Source: Lantana camara (taxonomy: Eukaryota > Streptophyta > Magnoliopsida > Lamiales > Verbenaceae). Taken from it: 64,000 nt of DNA. The position numbers and the translations under genes are program-made. The notes under the pieces are model-generated. The model had not been told where the DNA came from. It saw only the letters and a list, made by a program, of their open reading frames with translations, and made no database searches. The DNA is taken from NCBI GenBank assembly GCA_037501455.1, contig CM074858.1, forward strand, positions 98,490,001 through 98,554,000, read 5' to 3'. How positions within the stretch are numbered: position 1 is the stretch's first letter; every line of letters starts with the position of its first letter. This document shows, piece by piece, positions 45,468 through 56,953 of the stretch.

Positions 45468-48095
45468 TGTAACGCCCCGGTTTTTATTTATTAATATCTT
45501 ATGCCTAAAATAATTTTATAAATTATATTTTATAATACTTTCATGGAATTCATATTAAAATTATAATTTATCTCAAAACTCGAAAATGTTTAATTCGTGA
45601 ATTAATTACCGAAAATGATTTAATTGTCAATTTTCCCTATATGTTCATTCTTTTAAAATTTAGGGACCAAATTGCATAACCTTTCAAGGATTCAATGGAT
45701 CAATTCCTAAAGCTTTTCATCCTTAATTGCATGACTTAAATAATTGAGGGACTAAAGTGCAATTTATACATTTCAAAACTTGATTGATCACGGTATATTG
45801 CTTCCATAGGCTTCCTTGATCATTTTATCATCAAAACTCACCAACATCCTCATCCTCTCCCTCTCGGTATTAAGAAGAAAAGAGAAGGAAGTGACTTTCA
45901 TCCATTTCATCAAGAATTTCAAGTAATAATCCAAGCTTTGGAAGTTTAGTCATCATCTTCATCTTCTTCATCCATTTCTTTCATTCAAGGTTGGTTGTGC
46001 ATGAACTCTTGATTCTTGAGCATGTATGGTTTAGCTAGGGTTTGAGAATTGCATACTAGATGAACTCTTTGTTATGAAAAGCATGATTAAATGATCATAT
46101 CTTGAGGTATGGAATGATTAATTCATGAGATTCTTGAATATTTAGCATGAATGACCAATTGTGATCATGAACTTGAAACCTTGATTCTTGGTGATTTTCC
46201 ATGATTTAGGTGTTTAAATGGAGTATTATTGCTTGTTGAATATTTATGTACGTATATTCCAAGAAATTCATGCTTTGTATTGATCAAACTTGAGTGATTG
46301 GGAGCTTTGTTGTTATGCCGTAGCTGCTGCTCTGTTCTGCTCTGTTCTCCTAATTTGCAGAAACTGGGAACGACCGTTCCCAGCCTCAAGGCATTATGGG
46401 AACGGGCGTTCCCACCTTTTCAATTAAACCACGCGGCCGAGCATGGGAACGGCCGTTCCCATTTTGGCCTTGTGCCGGAAGGGCCGTTCCCAGCTGCAGC
46501 GCATTTTAAAACTGAAATCGTTGGCGCGCTTTTGGGGCTTCATGGGAACGACCGTTCCCATTTACAAAGGGAACTCGGAACGGCCGTTCCCACCTGGAAT
46601 GCAGAACAAAACTTTCTGCATAAAATTACGTTTTTAGCCCCTCGATCCAACGACTTCTTTGACCCCGAATTGCTGTAATATGTGCTAATATGATGTGAAA
46701 CAACATGTTATCATACCACATTGCATTTTCGTGGTCATCTCGATACATTTCCGCCGTTCGTCACTTTTTGGGCATTTTAGGTCATGTCTCATGTATAAGT
46801 GTCGTGTTTACACAGGTCACGAGGGTAGGGACGAGGAGCAAGCACCGTAGGCCGTGCCTACTTGTCTTTGTCGGTATAGGTGAGGTTTAATTGCTAGTTA
46901 CATAGAACCCGTATACCCCTTATGTGATATTTTAGCCAAAATAGTATTTACGGTTATAAATACTTTCTATAAATCATTGATCATTGTAAGCCAGGTTCAA
47001 ACAAGCAAGCAAGCAAGTCAGGTATTGTTTCATGCATGATTAGGCGAGTAGCATGACGGATACATTTGGGCCCGAGGGTAGTGACTGGAGCCAACCGGGA
47101 AAGCAAGGGCTGACGGGTAACTCTGGCGCTATCCTCACCACACTAGGGGTCACCCCTGAATCCACTAGGAGATTAGTGGAGGAAGGAGCTCCGGGCTTAG
47201 GGATTCATGTACCCTATGCTCAATGAGATTGGATGTTGGGGCCTTGCAATCCCTTCATCAAACCGGAGGGAAAAGGAGACTGGGGACGAGTCCGGCACCA
47301 CGGATGCGCCTCGGGTTATTCCATGATTGTCATTTCATGAATGTGTTATATGAATACACTATCGCACGATCGCACAATAAGTGAATTGCATGATCACCTA
47401 TTGAATATTAAACAAGCAAGCATGTTCATGTTCATTGGGAGTAAGGTTGGAGACCGCCCTCACTCGCCGGGGCCATGTATTGATTGATTGCATGAAACGA
47501 TCCAGTAATTAATATTGATAGTTGTAATCTCGGGCGAGTTCTCTAGTATTGTGAACGTATAATGTTTTAAATTATAAAACCTTACCCGAGGTTATAACTT
47601 GCATGTGATTGCGCTAATATATATATATTTATGCCCCTCACTCAGTCTTCGGTAGACTGATACTTCACTTTTCAGGTACTTGAGAGCTGGTCGGGCTAGG
47701 CGGGAGTCTGGTCCAGTCTTGCATTGTCACGAGTCTAGCAGTGCACCATCATGTATATATTTTACTACTTCTCATGTCATGTCTATTGTTATCACAGTTG
47801 GATTACTTGATCATGTATAAGAGATGATAATGTATTGATAACTAGTTTGGTATCTATACGTATCTAGTTGATAAATATGGTACCTATAAGTATATATATA
47901 TGAATTAATGCTTCCGCTTTCAATTGTTGTGCATTGGATTGGTATTGTTTTGGGGTTTAGTTCCGCCTAGCTCGTCTTTTCTTTTCTTTGTCACCCGTTC
48001 GCTATAGGTTAGTTCATGTACGGATTGTCCATTTCGTATGTGGATCGGCCTATAGTGCGGGGGGTGTGGTACCTCCACGTGTCCGGGGTGCTACA
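45468..48095 (+). repeat. Gypsy solo LTR (family A), 2628 bp
   Basis: Opens TGTAACGCCCCGG and closes GGGTGCTACA, flanked by GAGGT at 45463-45467 and 48096-48100, with no interior. The palindrome cassette is at 46368-46590. The predicted leader has a donor-like TTCAAGGTTGG (GT at 45990), an acceptor-like TTTACACAG ending at 46815, a donor GTGAGG at 46880 and an acceptor TTTTCAG ending at 47675. The middle exon would be 64 bases. Confidence 0.95.
46368..46590. repeat. Palindrome cassette, GGGAACGGCCGTTCCC type, six copies
   Basis: Six copies in the same order and with the same centre types as in 20775-21005, although the surrounding LTR has clearly diverged. The third (near 46445) is a perfect 16-base palindrome. 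Confidence 0.9.
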
Positions 48096-48558
48096 GAGGT
48101 GTTCCTGTCGGGATCCTCAGTGTACTTGTTCCCTAACAAGCACCCCCATACGCGTGTGAATGTCTCTACATTCAATACTTATGAAACAAAGTAACCTTTC
48201 TAAAAGGCACGTCGTATGAGCAAGTCTCAAACGAGTCAAGTCAACATCCCCGTGCTTATTAGACTCTTCGACTTGGAGTTGGTTTAGGTCACGCCATAGA
48301 GACTTGTTTCATAACCTCCATCCCTATGCGAGGTCAAGTCCCGTAGCTTAATGTGACCTTGGGGTTTCATCCATACACAAACAGTTATAATATGCAATTA
48401 ATAAACTTGAATGAGATATGATGAAGTGGCCACATAGAATTAAGCGACTATGAAACGTTACATTTATTATTTCATTAATGTCACAAGTTGCTGCTAATAA
48501 GAGTAGTTTACAAAAAGAGGCCTAAACTATTTGGCTCTTCTAGGGCACTACTCTAACA

Positions 48559-50090
48559 ACTCAACCGAGAAATTGCGATCAGAGACGAAGAAGGCAGGAG
48601 AGAGAAGAGGAGAGACCTTCTCAAGTTTGCCGAAACATGAGGTCGGATGACAAGGCGCTCGCCACATAGTTGGCACCACGAGTGAGGTAGATAGAAATGT
48701 TCCACTTCCCAAAAATATCCCAGTTTTTGACAGGTTGGGGACTAGGGTCCGACCAGTGGCGACTCCAGGATTGTTGATCACTGGGGTCGAAAAAATTATA
48801 TTTAGGACATTACTAAATAAGCGTTTATAATTTTGTGTTAAATTTTTATATAAATTAAGAATAGTTTTTAAAATATTGAAATAAATAGGCTACTTTTTCA
48901 TAATATAGGATGAGGTAGAATATATATATATGAAATTGGTGTTTGCAAATTATACTCCACTTAGAAGTTAAAACATACGTTAAAGTTGTAAAATTTTTAC
49001 AATAGTAAAATCAGTGGATATTGGGAAAAAAAAAAAGTGAAAAGCATAAAAAATTTTGCAGAGAAAAGTTGAGAATTATTTTTAATCTTTATCAAGTTAC
49101 ATATATATCATAATTTTTTTTAGATCATTTTTGGACAATTTAATATGATTTCAATAATATATTAATATAAAATTTAGTTTAAAATTATTTATAACAATTA
49201 TGTATAATGAATGAAATCATGTGAAATATAGATAATGAAGAATAAAATAGAACTAATTAAAAATAAATAAATCCATAAGAATTAATAAAACAGAAAAATA
49301 AATTTACCAAATAATTAGAGATTTTTTTATAGATTTTTAATAGAACGGAGAAGAAATAATTATAGGCTAGAGTTCTATTTAAATGTAAAAAGTAATTCAA
49401 GAATATTGATATTTTAGTGTGGATAATATTGTCTAAATTAAATTCCATTTAATTATAGAAAATAGTACAATCTAGTGTTTATTATAAATATTTATTTTTA
49501 GAGTTTACAAACACCCTCAAAATTAATAAGTATTTATTTTTAGAATTTAAAAACACCATTAAAATTTATTTATTCATCTTAAGGGGTCGATTTCAATGCC
49601 AATTATTTTATTATGGGGTCAAATAGTTATAATTTGATGTATTAACAAAATATTATAAATCAAATATATAAATATATAATTGAAAAAAAAAATTGAGTGG
49701 GGTCAAGTGACCCCACTTGGCCTCATGTGGCGTCGCCCATGGGTCCGACCCGACGCCTAATTGCGAGCTAATAGGGGACATTGAGTTGGGCAGAATGATT
49801 TGAGGAATCAACTTCCCCAGAGGAACCACCAACACCACCAACTGGAGCAGGATCAAGAGTCTGAATATTTTGATCCTCAAGAAGAAGTTTCATCATATGT
49901 TCCCCGCAATTGGGCCGCCGAAGCTCGATTGCCAGCAGTCCAAGAGATAGACCCGCCGCGTCGGCCAGCGTGGGTATATCGCAGCGAGAGGGAAGCAAGG
50001 TCACCCTTTTACGACGAGATAATTGACGCAAACGTGATGGATAAAGTCCCCACCAATTTATCAATTTACAAAGGGAACACCGACCCCGTT
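48559..50090 (+). pseudogene. Tat/Ogre-like gypsy gag relic, split by a hAT element
   Basis: After removal of the hAT element, the frame near 49800-50090 reads WVYRSEREARSPFYDEIIDA followed by LSIYKGNTDPV. This resembles the start of the gag core in Tat-lineage gypsy elements, where a P-F-S-x-E-I segment precedes Y-D-G-x-x-D-P. Homology ends where an AT-rich repeat begins at about 50091. The upstream part (48564-48745) is GC-richer than its surroundings and may be leader or the gag N-terminus, but I cannot identify it. The copia element inserted at its left edge. Confidence 0.5.
48754..49741. mobile_element. Non-autonomous hAT-like element, 988 bp
   Basis: Ends read CAGTGGCGACTCC on the left and, in reverse, CATGGGCGACGCC on the right. 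The 8-bp duplication GGTCCGAC flanks it at 48746-48753 and 49742-49749. Subterminal GGGGTCGA and GGGGTCAAG motifs fit hAT MITEs. The interior is AT-rich with no transposase. A 9-bp reading of the duplication (GGGTCCGAC) is possible and would suggest a MULE instead. Confidence 0.75.
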
Positions 50091-50345
50091 ATATATTTCT
50101 TTAATTTAAAATTCCTATTTTTTTGTTTATTTTATTTACTGCCGCGGATGTTGAATTTTTATTGAAACCGCTACGAAAAAATGGCTTCATAAAAAATTTG
50201 AAAATAAAAAATATACGTGAACCCACTTTCTATAAAAGCGGCTTACACTAAAATTGAAATATATTACAAAAATACCTCATAATTGAAATTAAAAAAAAAA
50301 AAACACAGTAAAATTAGAAAATCCCCTAACATCACTTGATAAGTC
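50091..50345 (-). repeat. Dispersed AT-rich repeat, inverted relative of 34745-34915
   Basis: Contains GAAACCGCTACG and a TAAAAGCGGC arm, then TTGAAATATATTACAAAAAT and ATTAGAAAATCCCC. Read in reverse, these match 34745-34915. The GC-rich CCGCTT/AAGCGG pieces are complementary. Confidence 0.6.
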
Positions 50346-51671
50346 GAAAGGGTAGTACGCAAATTAATTAATTAAAAAATTGAGATCGTAATTAAGAATT
50401 CAATTAACAAGCAAACTGATAAACAAAGAAATGTATATTACAAATTGAAATTCGAGGAGATATATTATATCTCACGATATTTGAACATAATCCTCAAATT
50501 CGGACTATAAACTTAGTTACATATGATACTTATTATCTAACATCACCACAAATGAAATCAACATACTCAAAATAAAGCAGAGTCTTTTCTCTCTTCTCTC
50601 TGAGGCAATCGAGAAATCATCAGAATTCTCTGCAAACTGAAAACAAGATGTGTAGGAACGTGAAGAAAACAAGAGGTGTAGGAATGTGAAGAAAACAAGA
50701 TCAACAAGTTTATTGGAGGAGCGTCAAAGAGGGCGAATCAACAGATCTATTGAAGGAGCCTGAATAAAACAGAGATCAACAACATCAAATTAATTTGAGA
50801 GAGAGGGGACTGCGGCACATATCTATAAGGGTGGGGGCACAACCGATCTGAGTCGATCCTATCGTAACAATTAAGTCTCTTCACCATCTTTACTTTTTTT
50901 ATGTTGTTTTTTAGTCTTCTGAATGGAAGTTTGGTCTTTCGAATGAAAGTTTGGTCTCTTTTATAGAGTTTATTTAGTCTTTGTTCTTCCGTATGGAAGT
51001 TGGGTCTTCACTTTTATTCAGCGTGAGGCTTGTTTAGCCCATTCGCTTCTTTACAAAGAAGATGCAGCTTCGACTTGCGTAAGATTTTCGAATATTTCGG
51101 TTTATGCTGATTCTCTTGTACCTGTACTTGATTTATTTGCATAATTTATAAATGTTTGTTGTTGTTCAAAAAAATAAAGCACTCAATGTGTTCAAGCTCC
51201 CATATTTCATTACAATATAGGACAAATTACATCTGATTATCTCAAAGTTAGACCCAATTACAAGTTAATTCTTCCAATTTCATTTATTATCATACGGTAA
51301 AGTTTTTTGTAATTTTCATAAAATAATATCTCAATATTTCTGCATTATTGGAAATACTCCTATGGACTATTTTGTTATATGTCAAATGTTAAGGGCTCAT
51401 TTTGTTAATATTTTTAGATTTCAGGGATTATTATGAATATAACATATTTTCTCTTTTTTTTTTTAATTATATTAAAGATTAATATTTATAATTTATGTAC
51501 ATAATTAATAATTTTATGCTTGTTGTGCATAATACATATATTTATGTTTTTGAGAAAAATATAATATGTTTCTATTAATTAATAAAAAATAAATATTGAA
51601 AATAATTATATAAATTTTTAATTAATTAATTTATACATATAATGACACTACAAGCCAAAATTTAAAATTAT

Positions 51672-51703
<32 letters not shown>

Positions 51704-51967
51704 AAAAACCAAGAGAAAAGTTGAAATCCACCTTTGATAGATTTTTATGATTTTACGTTAGAAACCACAAGATGAAATCAACCTGGGATTATATCGTTAA
51801 AAATAAAAAAAAAATGGGAGGATTGACTTATAATTAGTTGAAACTTCAGGATGATGGGATATAATTTGACTAATGGCAGAACATCATCATTTTAATTTTT
51901 AAAATTAATATTTAATATATAACATTAAGGGCAGTTTAGATTTTATAATTTTTTTTATTCAAATTTT
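50346..51967. other. Non-coding DNA with small repeats and a possible LINE tail
   Basis: 50643-50694 is a 26-bp tandem duplication (AACAAGATGTGTAGGAACG and a near-copy). 50900-51172 has GGAAGTTTGGTCTTTCG repeats and ends in a TTTGTTGTTGTTC stretch plus an A-rich tail, suggesting a 5'-truncated LINE end. 51221-51290 and 51811-51876 are inverted copies at about 70 percent by eye, bounding an AT-rich 656-bp segment. No gene was found. Confidence 0.5.
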
Positions 51968-52012
51968 TTTTTAGGGTTTCTTTCTCTCGTTCTCTGCCTC
52001 TGAGCTTCAGCC

Positions 52013-53026
52013 ATGGCGGAACAGGCTAACCTTCCGGTGGCTGACAAACCACCGGACATACGCTCCTACGCTCGGGTTGTGGCAACCAAGACGAAGGACT
52101 TCAAACTGCCCGACGAAATAGCCAAACTCAAATCTTTTGACCTAGAAACTTTCACTCCCCTTGGGCACGTGACTGAGTATAGGGGAAGACCGACGGTGGT
52201 CTTCTCATCAGACGAGGAGGCGGAGTTGTGTGAGGACTTTCGGTTTGCGCTTTTTGGAAAATTTACTCGTGGTTATCCGACGATGGGTTTTTTGGAATAT
52301 TGTTTCCAACAAATGGCGTTTACGAAGGAGGTGAAACTCAGTCTCCTTAACAGAACCCACGTTCTTATCAAGTGTGAGGATCACCAAGATTATGCCAGAC
52401 TTTTCTCTAAGGATACTTGGTATTTTAAAGATTACCCGATGTACATCCTAAAGTGGACCCCTGACTTCGATCCAGAGATTGAATCTTCTATTGTGCCGGT
52501 TTGGGTTTCGTTTCCTGGACTGAAGGCGCAGATTATTAAGAAGAAAGGGCTCTATACAGTGACTTCTGCACTTGGAGTCCCCTTACGTTCTGACGAGGCT
52601 ACCGCAAAAGGCAAAAACACAATTGAACCTCGTGTTTGCGTTGAGATAGATGTCGCCAAACCTTTGCAGAAATCTATCTTTGTGCGCATAGGGTCGAAAT
52701 ATATGGAACAAGAGGTTAAATATGTCCTTGTGCCGGAGTATTGTAAGCGCTGCCACCACCTTTACCATAACTCAAAAAATTACAACAGAAGAGATGGTGA
52801 GGATGATGTGGAACTGCAAGAGGATAACGATACCACGGAGAAGACGGAAGATAACAAGCAGAATAACACCAAACAAAAGGAGACTGCACATAGGGCAACA
52901 CATGGGGCTGCTATCAGAGATAAACCACAACGGAAAGAGTGGAAAAAGGCCTCGGAGGAGAGAAAAACAAATAAGAACCAGGAAGAGAATTCTGTGGATG
53001 ATTTGATCCCATGCAAACCCGTTTGA
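52013..53026 (+). pseudogene. LINE ORF1 (DUF4283, zinc knuckle)
   Basis: An RNA-binding ORF1 protein of plant L1 type. The ATG at 52013 has good context (GCCATGG) and follows a CT-rich leader. Residues about 60-165 form the DUF4283 domain (LCEDFRFALFGKFTRGYPTM, RTHVLIKCEDHQDYARLF, YPMYILKWTPDF, VPVWVSFPGL). The zinc knuckle near residue 243 reads CKRCHHLYHNSKNY, where the final cysteine of CX2CX4HX4C is tyrosine. The tail is charged. The stop at 53024 results from a frameshift: NPFESLDGITEE follows in another frame and leads into 53061-53627. Confidence 0.85.
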
Positions 53027-53627
53027 GAGCTTAGATGGCATTACGGAGGAGGTTAACGGAAAAATTGCAGATGAAGAAATTACTACGACCTCACAGGTAA
53101 AACCGACACCGGAACGGTGGCACCAATCGACAAATGCAAAAATTGCAGATGAAGAAATTACCACAACTTCACAGGAAAAACCGACACCGGAACAGAGGCA
53201 CCAATCCGTGAATGCAGATCAGCAGGGTGATGATCAGCCTGCCATGATAAATAACCCTGGGACTGAACTCGTGATATTTAATTACGCAGCGGAAGCCTCA
53301 GAGCCATTAGGCAAAACTAATGTGGAAGACAATGAGATACGCCGAGCTTTAGCCGAGAGTTATGAAGCTATGGGAAAAGTTGCTTTTAATACTGAAGCCG
53401 ATGATGAACAAGATGGCATTGATATTTTGTTGGAGGAGGATGATCTCATGGTTAAGGAAAGAGCCAAACACAATAGAGCACGGTCTTTAGATCGTATTGG
53501 TGAGAAAGGTGGTTTAGATGAGACTCAGAAAAAGAAAAAGAAACAAGATGGGAACTTGCGGATTGAAAATAACCAGGCCTCTAAAAGGACGCTTCGATCG
53601 TCGGCCTTAATTCCGGTTGATAGATAA
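53027..53627 (+). pseudogene. LINE ORF1 C-terminal part
   Basis: A charged, low-complexity continuation of ORF1 in a shifted frame. It holds a 78-bp tandem duplication (53061-53138 and 53139-53216), which translates to two copies of a 26-residue unit starting KIADEEITTTSQ. From 53208 the frame is open to TAA at 53625-53627 and ends with a basic KKKKKQDG stretch. ORF2 begins by overlapping this stop. Confidence 0.7.
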
Positions 53628-54304
53628 AGATTGGAGGCCTAATCTGGAATATCCGTAGCATAGGGGATAAGGGAAGATTTCGTGTTCTCAAGAGAATTTG
53701 TAAAAAGAATAAATTTCCTTTCCTTGCTGTATTAGAGCCGTTCATTACTCTTGATTCTCCTGTTATGCTTCGTTCCTTGAATTTCAATTCTGTTATTGCT
53801 AATATTGCTAACCATAACTGGTTTTTTGTTCGTGAAGGTATCAATGTGGAAGTGCTGGATAATCAAAGGCAGCATCTACATCTGAAATTATCTTGTCAAG
53901 ACTGGCCCTCAGCTTTCTTACTTACTATCGTTTATGCTCGTTGTCAGACGGCTGAAAGGAGAGAGCTATGGGATTTTTGCAAGCTCCATAATGAGGTGAA
54001 TTTGCCTTGGATGCTAGGTGGGGATTTCAACATTATTACTGATATTGAGGAAAGAATGGGAGGTCGGGGTGCTCCGAACTTCCGTGGGATGTCTGATTTT
54101 AATGATATGATAGAGGACTGTGGCCTTATTGACCCGCCTTTCTTAGGGTCGAAATTTACGTGGACTAACAATACTCTTTGGCAAAGGCTGGATAGAATCC
54201 TAGTCAATGGTAGATGGGGTGAGGTTTGACTAAATATGTAAATTCGCTATCTCTCTCGGAATACATCAGATCATGCCCCACTCTTAATTAACTACGATGA
54301 TGGT
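53624..54304 (+). pseudogene. LINE ORF2 endonuclease
   Basis: Apurinic-type endonuclease that nicks the target in target-primed reverse transcription. The frame starts by overlap with the ORF1 stop (53624). Motifs seen: WNIRSIG with the metal-site asparagine, VLEPFI with the catalytic glutamate, MLGGDFNII with the Asp-Asn pair, SKFTWTNN, LDRILVN and, after a gap, RNTSDHAPLL with the catalytic Asp-His. Stops at 54227 (TGA) and 54239 (TAA) lie between the last two motifs. Confidence 0.85.
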
Positions 54305-55900
54305 GTGGTCAGAGCCCCCTCTGCGTTCAGATTTCAGAACATGTGGCTCCGTTGTCCCGGTTTTGAGGATGTCATTAAAACAAATTGGGATCAGCCTATC
54401 TGGGGTCATGACCTTAAGAAGTTACACAACAAGCTGTATAGATTAAAAACTCACCTAAAAGCTTGGAACAAGGAGGTGTTTGCTAATATTTTTCATAGAG
54501 TCAAACTAGCTGAGGAAGAAGTTGTCGTGGCCGAGAGATCCTATGACCAACATCCCTCGGATTTATCTTTGATCGAACTAAATCGCAAGTCTGCCATTCT
54601 TCAGAATTACCTCTCGATGGAGGAGGATTTTTGGAAACAGAAATCGACATGTCGTTGGATGACTGAGGGGGATCGTAACACTAAATACTTTCATTCCTTA
54701 GTCAAGAAGAAAAGGTTTCGTTCTTCAATTCGCTCTATACTAGAAGGCGGCAATGAGCTCACTAATGTTGATGACATGAGGGTGTCAGCTTGCAATTATT
54801 TCAAAAATCTGCTCACCATGGAGCCAAACCGTGATTCTGTACAAATTGATCCAAACATCATACCTTCGGTTATTAGTCAGGATGACTGCCAAATGTTGTG
54901 TATAGACCCCACACAAGAGGAAATTCGTAGAACTATCTTCTCCATGCCACCGTATGGGGCTACCGGTCCCGATGGATTTGGGGTCATATTCTATCAACGT
55001 TTTTGGGAGATAGTGAAATATGATGTTATAGGTGCTGTTTTGGATTTCTTCAATGGATCCCAACTTCCGATAGCCTACACATCGACATCGATATCTCTAA
55101 TTCCCAAGAAAGATAATGCCGCCTTTTGGTCCGATTTCAGACCTATAAGTCTGTGTAATGTATCGAATAAGATCATTACTAAGCTATTAAATAGCAGGCT
55201 TGCGGTCGTTCTCCCGAAAGTTGTTTCGCCAAACCAATGCGGCTTTGTTAAAGGCAGACTCATTTCGGACAACATTCTCTTAGCGCAGGAGCTAGTCCAT
55301 TCCCTGATTAGCCAACGACATGATAAGAATGTGATTGTGAAACTTGATATGGCCTAGGCTTATGACAGAATTGATTGATCTTTCCTCCTTCAAATGATGA
55401 AACTTAAAGGATTCCCAGACAAGTGGATTTCGTGGATTGGAAATCGCATTGACAACTGCTGGTTTTCTGTCCTTGTGAATGAAGCCTTTTCTGGGTTTTT
55501 TCATTCGTCCAAGGGACTGAGACAAGGAGATCCGTTATCTCCGTCGCTTTTTATTATTACTACTGATTATTTCTCTTGCCTTTTAAATAAGATGATGGGA
55601 GCGGATCCTAACTGTCACTATGATTCGAGAGTGGGCATGTCTATCTCACATCTCGCTTATGCGGATGATTTAATTCTCTTCACGAATTCCCGATCGAGTT
55701 CCATTTTCCAGCTCAAGAATGTGATCAGCAAGTATGAATTGGTTTCGGGTCAAAAAATAAATGCCGAAAAGAGCGAGATCATAGGGGGTACCAAGGATGA
55801 AGGTCTGGTGGATAGGGTGCAAAATATTATGGCTTTTCGGAGGGGCTCTCTCCCAATCACATATCTTAGAGCGCCTTTGTATATGGGTAGAAAAAGATGA
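54305..55900 (+). pseudogene. LINE ORF2 reverse transcriptase
   Basis: The frame is the same as in the endonuclease. RT blocks are KSTCRWMTEGDRNTKYFHS, GATGPDGFGVIFYQRFW, STSISLIPKKDNA, FRPISLCNVSNKIITKLL, PNQCGFVKGRLISDNI and VKLDMA with the first catalytic aspartate. They continue with GLRQGDPLSPSLFI and YADDLILF carrying the catalytic pair, then KINAEKSEI. Stops interrupt it at 55355-55357, 55376-55378 and 55898-55900. Apart from these stops the catalytic residues are retained. Confidence 0.9.
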
Positions 55901-56953
55901 ATTCTCTTTGATGAACTGATCCATAAAATCAAAAAAAAGATTCAAGGCTGGGAGTCTATGCTTCTGTCGTACGGTGGGAGGCTTCAACTCATTAAATCAG
56001 TGATATACTCCTTGCAGATGCATCTTCTTCATGTCATTGAGCCCCCTAAAGGAGTTTTTGACTCCTTGAATCGCTTATGCAATAGATTTTTTTGGGGTAC
56101 TGACTCGAGTAATAAAAAGATTCATTGGTGTAAGTGGGATATGGTCTGTTTTCCAACGATGGAAGGAGGTTTGGGAGTGAGAGATCTAAAGGATATGTCC
56201 GCGGCTTTATCCTGGAAGCTTTGGTGGAGATCTAGAGCGGTAGATAACTTATGGTCCAAATTCATGAAAAGTAAATACTACTCTTTGGATCATCCTTTAG
56301 TGGCGGAGGTTAAAACTCACCACTCGCAAACATGGAAACGGATATGTGGGGTGAGGTTTCAAGTAGATAGTTGCAATGGTTGGTCTCTTGGCCCTGGTAA
56401 CAATTGCTTCTTTTTGGACCTTTGGATGAAGGAGGGGCGGATAGCAGATATGGTGGGCGGAAGTATCACTAACCTAAGGGTCAAGGAGTTGCTGTAGAAT
56501 GGGGATTGGAATGTTCGTGCATTAAATAGCTTAGTTGGTCAGCAACTTGCTGATAATATCATTAATATCCAGATTAATAATCTGGAAATGGACAAACCGA
56601 TTTGGCTTCTTGACTCGTCAGGGAATTTTAGCCTCCGGTCAACCTGGGAGAATCTGAGGTAAAGAAAACCGCGGTCTTCCTTTCTTGAAATGATTTGGTC
56701 TGTTAATTTGACGCCGTCTATTGAGATTTTCATGGTGCGATTACTCAATGACTGGTTACCGGTAGAGGAAAGATTGCAACGGAAGGGGATCTCTATGGCT
56801 TCTAAGTGCGTGTGTTGTAATCAGAATGAAACTCAAGAACACATTTTCTTGAACTCTTCAAAGGCGCTAAGCATATGGGAACACTTCTGTGACATGTTTA
56901 CCATTTCGCTTCCTAACACGGGGTATTTGGTTGATGGTTATGACTTGGATTAA
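55901..56953 (+). pseudogene. LINE ORF2 RT thumb and zf-RVT region
   Basis: Continues in the same frame: WESMLLSYGGRLQLIKSVIY, NRFFWGTD, WDMVCFPTMEGGLGVRDL, then the plant zf-RVT type domain with FMVRLLNDWLPVEERL and CVCCNQNETQEHIFLN. Stops lie at 56495 and near 56660, and a frameshift before 56953 moves the following segment to another frame. Confidence 0.85.

Larger units (their letters stand above)
35800..48558 (-). mobile_element. Full-length Ty1/copia element, minus strand, with nested solo LTR
   Basis: Bounded by LTRs at 35800-37768 and 43957-48558 and by the 5-bp duplication ACTCA (35795-35799 and 48559-48563). Removing the nested gypsy solo LTR leaves a right LTR of exactly 1969 bp, the same as the left one. 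About seven differences are visible between the LTRs. The interior has a 2.3-kb leader and a gag-pol frame in copia order (gag, protease, integrase, RT, RNase H), interrupted by several stops and at least one frameshift. It is therefore recent but defective. Confidence 0.95.
43957..48558 (-). repeat. Copia 5' LTR, interrupted by a gypsy solo LTR
   Basis: Pieces 43957-45467 and 48101-48558 sum to 1969 bp. They match the 3' LTR with few differences, for example TTTATCGGAATT versus TTTATGGGAATT and GTAGAAAAG versus GCAGAAAAG. The host 5 bp duplicated at the insertion are GAGGT. Confidence 0.95.
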
